NCBI GenBank assembly: GCA_016926855.1
Contig: JAFGNT010000021.1
Coordinates: 62,001-126,000, forward strand
Reading direction: 5' to 3'
Length of the DNA stretch: 64,000 nt
Source of the DNA: Methanomicrobiaceae archaeon
Lineage (GTDB): Archaea; Halobacteriota; Methanomicrobia; Methanomicrobiales; Methanomicrobiaceae
Shown here in pieces: positions 42,679 to 51,560 of the stretch. The notes beneath the pieces were generated by a model, which saw only the letters and a program-made list of their open reading frames with translations, did not search any database and was not told the origin of the DNA. The translations under genes were made by a program, and so were the position numbers. Within the stretch, counting starts at the first letter, position 1; each line of letters opens with the position of its first letter.

Positions 42679-43200
42679 TCATGCACTCTCTTCCCCGGCA
42701 GCCGTGATGCCCAGCTTTCCCGGCAGCGACGCCGCCCAGGCCCGGATCGCGTCCCCGTCGCGGGCGTCCTTTGTCTTCGTCTCGTCGTACCGCATAAAGA
42801 AGCCGAGAACAGGCAAGTAGGTGGGATTCATCCGGCCGGCAAAGGTCCCGAGCTCCGCAAGGTCGACATGGGCCCGTATCGGTTTGAGCGCCTTTTCCGC
42901 CTTCGCCATCGTACCGGCCTCCGGTTTGGCAAACGTCATGCCGACAAGAAATCCCGCAACAGGCCGGCCCCGGAGCGGGGCTTCGTGCCGGGCGGCGAAT
43001 GTCACGGCATCCTTCACGACGCGGCCTATGTAGATCGCCGTGCCGAGCACGACGGCATCGTAGCCGGCAACGTCGGTGACCGAGGATGCGGCGGTGACGT
43101 CGACGTCGAGGCCCTTCGACCGGAGAGTTTCGGCCATGGCCCCGGCGATCTCCCGGGTGGTGTTGTGCTTCGTTGCGTAGGCGATGAGGATTCGGGTCAT
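42679..43200 (-). CDS. Flavodoxin-domain protein
   Basis: MTRILIAYATKHNTTREIAGAMAETLRSKGLDVDV; GYDAVVLGTAIYIGRVV. Confidence 0.92.
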   Translation of the reverse strand: MTRILIAYATKHNTTREIAGAMAETLRSKGLDVDVTAASSVTDVAGYDAVVLGTAIYIGRVVKDAVTFAARHEAPLRGRPVAGFLVGMTFAKPEAGTMAKAEKALKPIRAHVDLAELGTFAGRMNPTYLPVLGFFMRYDETKTKDARDGDAIRAWAASLPGKLGITAAGEESA

Positions 43201-43290
43201 AGGTAATGGGTAGTTGGAGAATGGGGGTAATAAGGGGTGTGATGGTGAGGAGGGTTTTTGAAAGTGGTATCATATCGCTGTGTCTGAAAT

Positions 43291-43470
43291 TGGTCAGGAT
43301 TGGTTTACAATTCCGGCCGTCAAGGCCTGATTGTACTATTCTCCTGACAAATTTTTAATGGCAGGCTAAATTGTCAGGATTGGTTGACAATCCCGACAAT
43401 AACCGTCTAATTGTAAATTTTTCCTGACAACTCCCTATCGAGCAGTTAATTTGTCAGGATAAGTTGACAA
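43291..43470. promoter_or_regulatory. Operator-like array: five 20-bp sites, consensus TTGTCAGGANNNNNTNNACAA-like (all contain GTCAGGA and end in ACAA), exact 40-bp pitch, alternating strand
   Basis: Sites 43291-43310 (+), 43331-43350 (-), 43371-43390 (+), 43411-43430 (-), 43451-43470 (+); read directly. Confidence 0.9.
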
Positions 43471-43518
43471 AAAAATGCACTTATTTACTTTGGACGTGTA
43501 AGAGTACATTGTGGAACT

Positions 43519-44667
43519 ATGAAGAGCGAGAGAGCCGGAAGATTTGAAACTCAAAAAGCAGGCTATAATGCATTCATTCCCAAGCCACTGCCACCGGAGG
43601 GATTGGATGTAGATGAGGGACTTCAACTTTTATTATCGAAAGCAGACAGCACACTCGCAAGACTTGACGGAGTTACCTATATCCTTCCCAATCCGGACCT
43701 GTTTGTTGCAATGTACATTAAAAAGGAGGCTCTTTTAAGTTCACAAATAGAGGGAACACAGGCATCATTACAGGGAGTTCTTGAATTCGAAGCAAATATG
43801 AAGCCTAAAGAGGATATTAACGAAGTTATTGAAGTTATAAATTATATTAAAGCGATGGATCACGGAATTGAAAAACTTCAATTTTCAAGAATTTCAATTG
43901 AATTATTAAATGAAATCCATCGATTTTTAATAAAAGTCAGCAGAGGGACCCATAAACAGCCAGGACGGATAAGAGATGTACAAAATTGGATTGGGCCGCC
44001 CGGTGGGACAATTTTTGATGCCGTCTATATACCACCACCTCCCGGGATAGTAATGGAAACGATGAGAGATCTTGAAAAATTTATTCTCGCGAGCGATAAA
44101 TTACCTTCATTAATAAAGATTGCATTAATTCACGCCCAATTTGAGACCATACATCCATATCTGGATGGCAATGGGAGGATGGGGCGATTATTAATAACCT
44201 ATTATCTCTGTTGGAAAGGGATATTGTCACGTCCTCTGCTGTATCTGAGTATTTATCTCAAAAAAAACCGTGACGAGTATTATAAGCTGTTAAATCGTGT
44301 AAGATATGAAGGAGATTGGGAATCCTGGATAGAATTCTTTTTAAAGGGTATTATTGAAGTTTCGAACAATTCGATTGAAACTGCAAAAGACATTATTTTA
44401 CTGAAAAATAATCTCGTGGAAAAGCTGCTCCGGCACAATATTGGAGGCGTTTATGCCGTAAAACTCATCGATGTTCTTTTTGATAATCCGGTAATAACCG
44501 TAAAACAGGTTGCTGAATGTATTGGTACAAGCAGACAAACAGCGAACCTCCTGGTGAAAAAATTTGAAGAGAATGATATATTAGTTGAAATTACCGGGAA
44601 AAAGAGCTTTAAACAATATATGTTCGTGGATTATGTCTCAATTATTCAAAAAGGGACGCAGATGTAA
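43519..44667 (+). CDS. Fic-family protein (class II: N-terminal SSQIEG inhibitory motif) with C-terminal winged HTH
   Basis: HPYLDGNGRMGRLLITYYL catalytic motif; SSQIEGTQASL; C-terminal VKQVAECIGTSRQTANLLVKKFEENDIL. Confidence 0.93.
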   Translation: MKSERAGRFETQKAGYNAFIPKPLPPEGLDVDEGLQLLLSKADSTLARLDGVTYILPNPDLFVAMYIKKEALLSSQIEGTQASLQGVLEFEANMKPKEDINEVIEVINYIKAMDHGIEKLQFSRISIELLNEIHRFLIKVSRGTHKQPGRIRDVQNWIGPPGGTIFDAVYIPPPPGIVMETMRDLEKFILASDKLPSLIKIALIHAQFETIHPYLDGNGRMGRLLITYYLCWKGILSRPLLYLSIYLKKNRDEYYKLLNRVRYEGDWESWIEFFLKGIIEVSNNSIETAKDIILLKNNLVEKLLRHNIGGVYAVKLIDVLFDNPVITVKQVAECIGTSRQTANLLVKKFEENDILVEITGKKSFKQYMFVDYVSIIQKGTQM

Positions 44668-44739
44668 TTTTTCAGATCTCCCCCATTCATATCGCCACGT
44701 CGTGTGACTTCGGCGCTCGCGGCAACCCCGACCTCAAGG

Positions 44740-44845
44740 CCCGGCGATCTCCCGGGTGGTGTTGTGCTTTGTGGCATATGCGATGAGGATTCTGGTCATA
44801 GATACCGATAGTTGGGGGATGGGGGTTATAAGGGGTGTGGTGGGA
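44740..44845 (-). pseudogene. Truncated duplicate of the flavodoxin gene 5' end (MTRILIAYATKHNTTREIAGP*) plus its upstream region
   Basis: 44740-44845 aligns to 43141-43245 with about 5 mismatches in the first 60 nt and one gap later. Confidence 0.85.
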
Positions 44846-44931
44846 TGAACGGATGGGCCAAAAGACCTACACTTTCAGTCCGCTCAACAGGTTTTTACGA
44901 TCATGGATAACAATATCCTGACAGGACATCA

Positions 44932-46194
44932 ATGACAGACGAGTTTATTGCGCTTGATATGTTTGCCGGTGGAGGTGGGCTTACAGAAGGATTTAACCGG
45001 GAAAACTTCGATTTTGCCGCACACATCGAGAAGGACCCTTCCGCCGCCCAGACCCTTGAGACGCGCCTGCATTATCATGAACTCGTTCGAAATGGTAATT
45101 CCGCACTTTATTCTGCATACTATAAGGGTAAAATCCCGCGTGATAGATTCATCCGTGAAGCAGAAACGCTTATGGCCGGGAATCATCCGGTTATTTGTGA
45201 GGAAATTACACAATCTACCGAAAAATCGATTATAAAAAAGATCAGGAATGATCTGAAGACAAATTTCGGCAGAAAGAGTGTTGATATCGTGATTGGCGGC
45301 CCTCCATGTCAAGCATATTCTCTTGTCGGAAGAGGGCGGGATCTGAACGGGATGGAGGATGACCCAAGGAACCACCTGTACAGGCATTATATACACTTCC
45401 TCCGCGAGTTTAAACCGGAAATATTTGTTTTTGAGAATGTTCCAGGAATTCGAAGTGCAAAGAAAGGAACAATTTTTTCCGATCTGCTTGCTAAGTGCAG
45501 TGATGCAGGATACACCCTTCAGGCGAATACCCTGAATGCAAAGGATTTCGGCGTCCTGCAGGACCGGAAACGTGTCATTATCATCGGATGGAAAAAGGAG
45601 CACGACTTTGAATATCCGGATTTTTCACAGGTTTCCCTGACAGGAAACGTTAGAGATCTGCTTAGAGATCTTCCGGTACTGCAGGCAGGAGAGGGTGAGG
45701 ATGCTTTTCAACGGTACCGCAGAGTGAAACCTGCAAAATATCTTATCGAAACCGGCATCAGAAACGGTTCTGGTGGCATCCGTCATCATGCTGCCCGGTT
45801 CCATAATGAAAGAGACCGGAAGATCTACCGGACCGCTATCATAAAGTGGTTCGAAAATGGAAAAAGACTGAAATACAACGAACTTCCTGAAGAACTTCAG
45901 GGTCATAAAAATAAATCTGCATTCCTTGATCGTTACAAGGTTGTTGACGAAAATAACAACTCTCATGCCGTTGTCGCGCATCTTGCAAAGGATGGGCACT
46001 ATTTCATTCATCCGGATATCCGGCAGGCACGATCACTGACGATCAGAGAAGCAGCACGGGTTCAGTCGTTTCCCGATGACTATCTCTTTGAAGGATCGCG
46101 GGGTGCGAAATATACCCAGATTGGTAATGCAGTTCCTCCACTAATGGCCGAGGGAATTGCACGGGAAATCAAACGTATGATCAGGATGACATAA
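44932..46194 (+). CDS. C5-cytosine-specific DNA methyltransferase
   Basis: Motif I FAGGGGLTEGF, motif IV GGPPCQAYS, ENVPG, QDRKRVIIIG, IGNAVPPLMAEGIA. Confidence 0.95.
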   Translation: MTDEFIALDMFAGGGGLTEGFNRENFDFAAHIEKDPSAAQTLETRLHYHELVRNGNSALYSAYYKGKIPRDRFIREAETLMAGNHPVICEEITQSTEKSIIKKIRNDLKTNFGRKSVDIVIGGPPCQAYSLVGRGRDLNGMEDDPRNHLYRHYIHFLREFKPEIFVFENVPGIRSAKKGTIFSDLLAKCSDAGYTLQANTLNAKDFGVLQDRKRVIIIGWKKEHDFEYPDFSQVSLTGNVRDLLRDLPVLQAGEGEDAFQRYRRVKPAKYLIETGIRNGSGGIRHHAARFHNERDRKIYRTAIIKWFENGKRLKYNELPEELQGHKNKSAFLDRYKVVDENNNSHAVVAHLAKDGHYFIHPDIRQARSLTIREAARVQSFPDDYLFEGSRGAKYTQIGNAVPPLMAEGIAREIKRMIRMT

Positions 46195-46280
46195 CACCTA
46201 AATAAGAATATTTAATGCTTCATAAATATCATTTCAGACAGGTAGCGAGTTTTATCGCAATATCTATGGAATGAAATTGT

Positions 46281-47789
46281 ATGAATTCCGGTATACCGGG
46301 CGCTTATGATATTGTGAATCCGGATCCCGGCGCTCTTATCGAATCCTTACGGGCTTTTGGGTACAATCTGGAGACTGCTGTTGCTGATCTGATTGACAAC
46401 AGTATTGCAGCAGGTACTCGAAATATTCATCTAGATTTCACTTGGAAAGGAGCAGAATCTACAATTTCAATCGTTGATGACGGCCATGGAATGTCAGAAG
46501 AGAGGCTGGTCAACGCAATGCGACCTGGCAGTAGCAATCCCCTTGACACCCGTGATCCTTCGGATCTCGGGCGTTTTGGTCTGGGTCTGAAAACAGCTTC
46601 CTTTTCTCAATGCCGGAAATTGACGGTCGGCTCAAAAGCTCCGGGAGATGCTATTGCCATTAGGAGCTGGGATCTGGATTATGTAAATAAATGTGGGGAA
46701 TGGCGCCTTCGCCGGGAGAACCCCGATTACGGAAATAAAATTTTTTCCTCCCTTGAGACCCGGAAAAGCGGAACAATTGTTCTCTGGGAAAATATGGACA
46801 GACTTGTTGGAGGTGCAGATCGTAATGATCCAAAGCGCAGAGACCTGTTTTACGAGCATGTAGATGCAGTTAAAAGTCATCTGGCGATGGTTTTCCATCG
46901 TTTCCTTGAGACCCGGAATGCTCTTCAGATATTTATCAACAATCGTCCTCTTGAACCGTGGGATCCCTTTATGAAAAATCATCCTGCAACCCAGCACCTC
47001 CCGGAAGAACCATTCAGTCATGTTGAACAGAAAATAATAGTCCGGCCATATGTTCTCCCACACCGTTCAAAACTTGATGATAAAACATTTGAACGGGCAG
47101 GTGGTCCGGGTGGCTGGAATGTCCGACAGGGATTTTACATATACCGCAATAATCGCCTGATTGTTGCTGGAGACTGGCTGGCCCTCGGTTTTAGAAAAGA
47201 GGCGCATACCAAACTCGCCCGTATCCTTGTGGATATCCCGAACTCAATGGATGATGACTGGAAGATTGATGTCAGAAAATCTGTTGCCCGTCCTCCCGCT
47301 CATCTCAGAGATGATTTCAAACGTATTGCCCGTCTGACGATTGAACGGGCAACAGCAGTGTACCGCCACCGAGGGAAGATTGTTGAACGTCAGACTGCAG
47401 GTGATTTTGTATTCCCGTGGAATACAAACGTCAGAAATGGCACATATTTCTATACAATCAATCGCAAGCACCCTCTTGTTGGAGCCGTTCTCGAGAATTC
47501 TGGTGATGATAAGAAGAAAACCGAGGCCATGCTGAGGTTGATCGAGGAGACCGTCCCAGTACCGACAATTATCCTGAATAGTACGGATAATCCGGACCGG
47601 CTTCACCGTCCTTTCGAAAACCGTCCATCAGAAGAGCTTCTTGCGGTGATGGAAGAGATCTGGATTTCCATGATAAGCACCGGGATGAATGCTGCTGAAG
47701 TAGGAAAAAGACTCACCAGTATGGAACCGTTTTGTGATTACCCGGAACAGGTCTCAGAATTTCTCGAATCGATGGAGGGAGAATTATAA
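46281..47789 (+). CDS. GHKL (MutL/MORC-like) ATPase of a modification-linked defence system
   Basis: ETAVADLIDNSIAA, IVDDGHGMSEERL, GRFGLGLKTAS Bergerat motifs. Confidence 0.9.
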   Translation: MNSGIPGAYDIVNPDPGALIESLRAFGYNLETAVADLIDNSIAAGTRNIHLDFTWKGAESTISIVDDGHGMSEERLVNAMRPGSSNPLDTRDPSDLGRFGLGLKTASFSQCRKLTVGSKAPGDAIAIRSWDLDYVNKCGEWRLRRENPDYGNKIFSSLETRKSGTIVLWENMDRLVGGADRNDPKRRDLFYEHVDAVKSHLAMVFHRFLETRNALQIFINNRPLEPWDPFMKNHPATQHLPEEPFSHVEQKIIVRPYVLPHRSKLDDKTFERAGGPGGWNVRQGFYIYRNNRLIVAGDWLALGFRKEAHTKLARILVDIPNSMDDDWKIDVRKSVARPPAHLRDDFKRIARLTIERATAVYRHRGKIVERQTAGDFVFPWNTNVRNGTYFYTINRKHPLVGAVLENSGDDKKKTEAMLRLIEETVPVPTIILNSTDNPDRLHRPFENRPSEELLAVMEEIWISMISTGMNAAEVGKRLTSMEPFCDYPEQVSEFLESMEGEL

Positions 47790-47809
47790 CGAATACGTAT
47801 GATAGAGCA

Positions 47810-50545
47810 GTGTCACTGGTTCTTATGATGCTGACAGATAAGTCCAGTCCAACCCCTGAAACAATTCAGAAAAAGACGGATCTCGTGATTGGAATGCTGC
47901 AGGCGGAGGGAAATCCAGATTCCGTAGACAGGGACAGGTTAATCCGAGAGATTGAATCCCGCTGCGAGATCTGGCGGGGTTCGGCCACCGTACTGGAGAA
48001 TAAAAAAAATCACACTGTATGGCTTCCGTACAGGAAAAGTCAAATTGAATGGAAATTCTGGAAACGATATGAACGCTATCTGATGGAGAAGAAGAAATTC
48101 TCCGAACAGAGCATAATGACTTTGGATGACCTCACCGAACGGGTCCTTGAACGACTTGAAGATCCACAGCGGGAGGAATACTGGGACCGTCGTGGAATGG
48201 TGGTCGGGCATGTCCAGTCAGGGAAGACCGCGAATTATACGGGTCTCATTTGTAAAGCAGCCGATGCAGGATATAAACTTATTATCGTTCTCGCTGGTAT
48301 GCATAAAAGCCTTCGAAGTCAGACGCAGTTGCGTCTCGACGAGGGCTTCCTCGGATTTGATACTCAGCTGAATCGTGCATTTAATCAGGAAAATCTCCGG
48401 ATAGGTGTCGGAAGCCTCCCTGGAGAGGAATTTATAACGGTCCACTCCCTCACCAGCAGTGCTGACAGAGGTGACTTTAACCGAACAGTTGCATACCAAG
48501 TGGGTGTACTTCCGGGAGGAAGCGATCCTGTTCTACTCGTCGTCAAGAAGAACAAATCAGTTCTTGAAAACCTCATCAACTGGGCAATAAGTGTCAAGGG
48601 TGTTGAAGATCCCCGGACTCATAAGAAGATTGTCCACGGCATTCCACTCCTTATCATTGATGATGAAGCAGATAATGCATCAGTTAATATAAAAACAGTT
48701 CCCCAGGATGAAAACGGAGTCCCTCTGGAAGATTACGATGTCAGTGCAATAAATGGTAAAATCCGCTCCCTCCTCAGTCACTTTGAGATGAGCGCATATG
48801 TAGGCTATACTGCGACGCCGTATGCAAACATCTTCATATTTCCGGAGGGTGAGACATCAACTCATGGTGAAGATCTGTTCCCACGTGATTTCATTATCAA
48901 TCTCCCGACTCCACCGAATTACATAGGTCCGTCTCAGATTTTTGGTATTAACGGGTCTGATGGAGAGGAACAGAGTGGCCTCCCGGTAATCAGAGTTATA
49001 AATGACTATCACAGGTTCATGCCTGACTTTCATAAAAAGGAGCACAATCCGGAGAAGCTTCCGGACTCGCTAAAACAGGCGATTAAGACATTCATTATCT
49101 CTTGCGCAGCACGAATGGCAAGGGGCGAGCAGAAAAACCATAATTCAATGCTCGTTCATGTAACCCGCTTCACTGCTGTCCAGGAGAAAGTCGGCAGACT
49201 GGTCAATGACGAACTGACCGTAATCCGCAGACTGCTGGAGTATAGCGATCCTTCTTTTCCGGATGGTATATTCAGAGAAATGGAAAATATTTGGAATTCT
49301 GATTATATTCCGACTACAAACTCCATTCTTCAGCAGATCAGGGATCCCCTGATCACCGAACTGACTTGGAATGAAGTGGAGCGTTACCTTTTTGATGCGG
49401 CAGCCCGCATCCGGGTTAAACTGATAAACGGGACGGCAAGCGATTCACTGGACTATAATGAACATCCGGATGGCCTGAGCGTCATTACCATAGGGGGCGA
49501 TAAATTATCCCGTGGACTGACACTGGAGGGACTCAGTGTCAGCTATTACCTTAGGGCGTCACGGATGTATGACACCCTGATGCAGATGGGAAGATGGTTT
49601 GGATTCCGCCCGGGATACATCGATCTGTGCCGACTTTATACATCCCGGGATCTGGTCGAGTGGTATAAGCATATCAACTTTGCATCCGAGGAGTTACGGA
49701 GTGAGTTCGACTATATGGCAACCCTGAATGCCACTCCGTCCGATTACGGCCTCCGTGTCCGGACACACCCGGACGGGCTGCTTATTACCGCTGTCAACAA
49801 GATGCGGAATGGAACGGTTATGGATGTTTCGTATGCCAATTCCCTCATTGAAACAGTTTTCTTCCATAAGGATCCGGATATTCTCAGAAATAATCTGAAT
49901 GTGATCGATCATTTTATCCGGGATCTGGGCTCTTCATCCGATTCCTCCGGGCAGAATCTTCTCTGGAATAATGTACCGACATCCTCAGTTCTCGGAATGT
50001 TAAATGAGTATCTTATTCATGAGGCTTCCAGAAAGGCGAATCCGGGACTTCTGAAAGAATATATTGAGAAGCGTTCTTCCCAAGGTGAACTTATACACTG
50101 GACTGTTGCCCTGATCGACAACAGTAAGGCAACGCGGACTCTTTCCTTGGGTGGTCATCAAATTGGTCTCACCATACGCAGACCTGATGAAAATAATTCA
50201 TCAGATTCGAAGTATGCACTCAAAAAGGCGCACATTATCGATCCCAAACATGAATTCATCGACCTCACTCCTGAACTGGTTGAGGAGGCTCGCCAAATGA
50301 TGCTGGCTGATCCGAACAGAAATTCCCGTTCAGAGAAAGAACCGAAAGTTCCGAGCGGCCCGTACATCCGGAGGGTCCGGCCCCGGCAGCAGGGATTACT
50401 TCTTATATATCCCCTTGATCCCGATCCTCCGCAAGTCGAAGTTGCGGTGATGGGACTGGCATTCAGTATTCCAGACAGCCAGAGGGACGTGAAGGTGCAG
50501 TATCGGGTGAATAATATCTACTGGGAGCAGGAGTTTGGCAGCTGA
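47810..50545 (+). CDS. Z1-domain SF2-like helicase/ATPase
   Basis: GHVQSGKTANYTG (Walker A), LLIIDDEADNA, VGYTATPYAN, GGDKLSRGLTLEGLSVSYYLR, QMGRWFGFRPGYIDLCRLY. Confidence 0.94.
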   Translation: MSLVLMMLTDKSSPTPETIQKKTDLVIGMLQAEGNPDSVDRDRLIREIESRCEIWRGSATVLENKKNHTVWLPYRKSQIEWKFWKRYERYLMEKKKFSEQSIMTLDDLTERVLERLEDPQREEYWDRRGMVVGHVQSGKTANYTGLICKAADAGYKLIIVLAGMHKSLRSQTQLRLDEGFLGFDTQLNRAFNQENLRIGVGSLPGEEFITVHSLTSSADRGDFNRTVAYQVGVLPGGSDPVLLVVKKNKSVLENLINWAISVKGVEDPRTHKKIVHGIPLLIIDDEADNASVNIKTVPQDENGVPLEDYDVSAINGKIRSLLSHFEMSAYVGYTATPYANIFIFPEGETSTHGEDLFPRDFIINLPTPPNYIGPSQIFGINGSDGEEQSGLPVIRVINDYHRFMPDFHKKEHNPEKLPDSLKQAIKTFIISCAARMARGEQKNHNSMLVHVTRFTAVQEKVGRLVNDELTVIRRLLEYSDPSFPDGIFREMENIWNSDYIPTTNSILQQIRDPLITELTWNEVERYLFDAAARIRVKLINGTASDSLDYNEHPDGLSVITIGGDKLSRGLTLEGLSVSYYLRASRMYDTLMQMGRWFGFRPGYIDLCRLYTSRDLVEWYKHINFASEELRSEFDYMATLNATPSDYGLRVRTHPDGLLITAVNKMRNGTVMDVSYANSLIETVFFHKDPDILRNNLNVIDHFIRDLGSSSDSSGQNLLWNNVPTSSVLGMLNEYLIHEASRKANPGLLKEYIEKRSSQGELIHWTVALIDNSKATRTLSLGGHQIGLTIRRPDENNSSDSKYALKKAHIIDPKHEFIDLTPELVEEARQMMLADPNRNSRSEKEPKVPSGPYIRRVRPRQQGLLLIYPLDPDPPQVEVAVMGLAFSIPDSQRDVKVQYRVNNIYWEQEFGS

Positions 50546-51560
50546 AGGTTTTGACCGGATTTGGACAGATTTGGAGCAGCACGCCACAGTCACTGCCAGA
50601 GAAGGCATTCTCACGCTGAGAGTACTTCCTGACTCAGGGTTCGATTTCCTACTCGGTATTCAGAGACCAGAGAATATACGGATGCTTCTAATCCGTATCA
50701 GCCGGGAAAACGTAATCAACCAGTGGTCGCTCCCGCGTTTAAAAGGCTTTGAAGTCAGGCAGGCCGTTCTACCGGAAGATCGGGGGCACTATGCAACAAT
50801 TCAGCTGGTCCTGAACGATCGCCGCTATCAGGATATCTTCTCGCGGCTTACGGAGGATGTTGCGTCATCGTGTTCCCGGGAGTTTTCGGAGAAGGCAATG
50901 ATCCGGGCTCTATTCCAACGGCTGGAGATGTGGCAACAGTTCCTTGACCGGTATGGAGGGGAGGGATTGAGTCCTGCTGCACAACGGGGCCTGTATGGCG
51001 AACTCAGGTTCCTCTTTGACTATTTTATACCTGCTGTTGGTGCTGAACAGGCTGTTTCAGCATGGACGGGACCACATAAGACACAGCAGGATTTCCAGAT
51101 GTCCGGCATTGCTATTGAGGTAAAGACCAGCACCGCCAAGCAACATCAGAAAGTATCAATCGCAAGTGAACAACAGCTCGATGATATAGGACTTGATGGT
51201 CTGTATCTTTACCATCTCTCAATCCGGGAAATACATGACGGGGGTGAAACATTACCGGGGATAATCGACGGTATCCGGAACCTCCTCGCAGAAAATCCTA
51301 CTGCATCAGCTCCATTTGAAAATTTACTATTTCGTGCAGGCTATCTCGATGAACACCGGATGAAATATGAGGAAACAGGTTACACGGATCGGTCAACACA
51401 GGTATTTTTCATCGGGGAGAATTTTCCCAGAATTATCGAGCGGGATCTCATGAGCGGCATCGGGGATGTTCAGTATTCGGTAAGCCTGGCCGCCTGTGCC
51501 CCGTTTACAATGAATGATGAAGATTTCAGGGACATTATTGCACGGTGCAGACATGAGTGA
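50535..51560 (+). CDS. PD-(D/E)XK motif protein (DUF4420-like)
   Basis: GLYGELRFL, GPHKTQQDFQMSGIAIEVKTSTAKQHQKVSIASEQQL; overlaps the Z1 gene end. Confidence 0.9.
   Translation: MAAEGFDRIWTDLEQHATVTAREGILTLRVLPDSGFDFLLGIQRPENIRMLLIRISRENVINQWSLPRLKGFEVRQAVLPEDRGHYATIQLVLNDRRYQDIFSRLTEDVASSCSREFSEKAMIRALFQRLEMWQQFLDRYGGEGLSPAAQRGLYGELRFLFDYFIPAVGAEQAVSAWTGPHKTQQDFQMSGIAIEVKTSTAKQHQKVSIASEQQLDDIGLDGLYLYHLSIREIHDGGETLPGIIDGIRNLLAENPTASAPFENLLFRAGYLDEHRMKYEETGYTDRSTQVFFIGENFPRIIERDLMSGIGDVQYSVSLAACAPFTMNDEDFRDIIARCRHE

Noticed and set aside
43291-43470. CRISPR array
   Set aside because: Regular repeat/spacer layout, but only 20-bp sites on alternating strands, spacers related to each other, and no cas genes; fits operators better.
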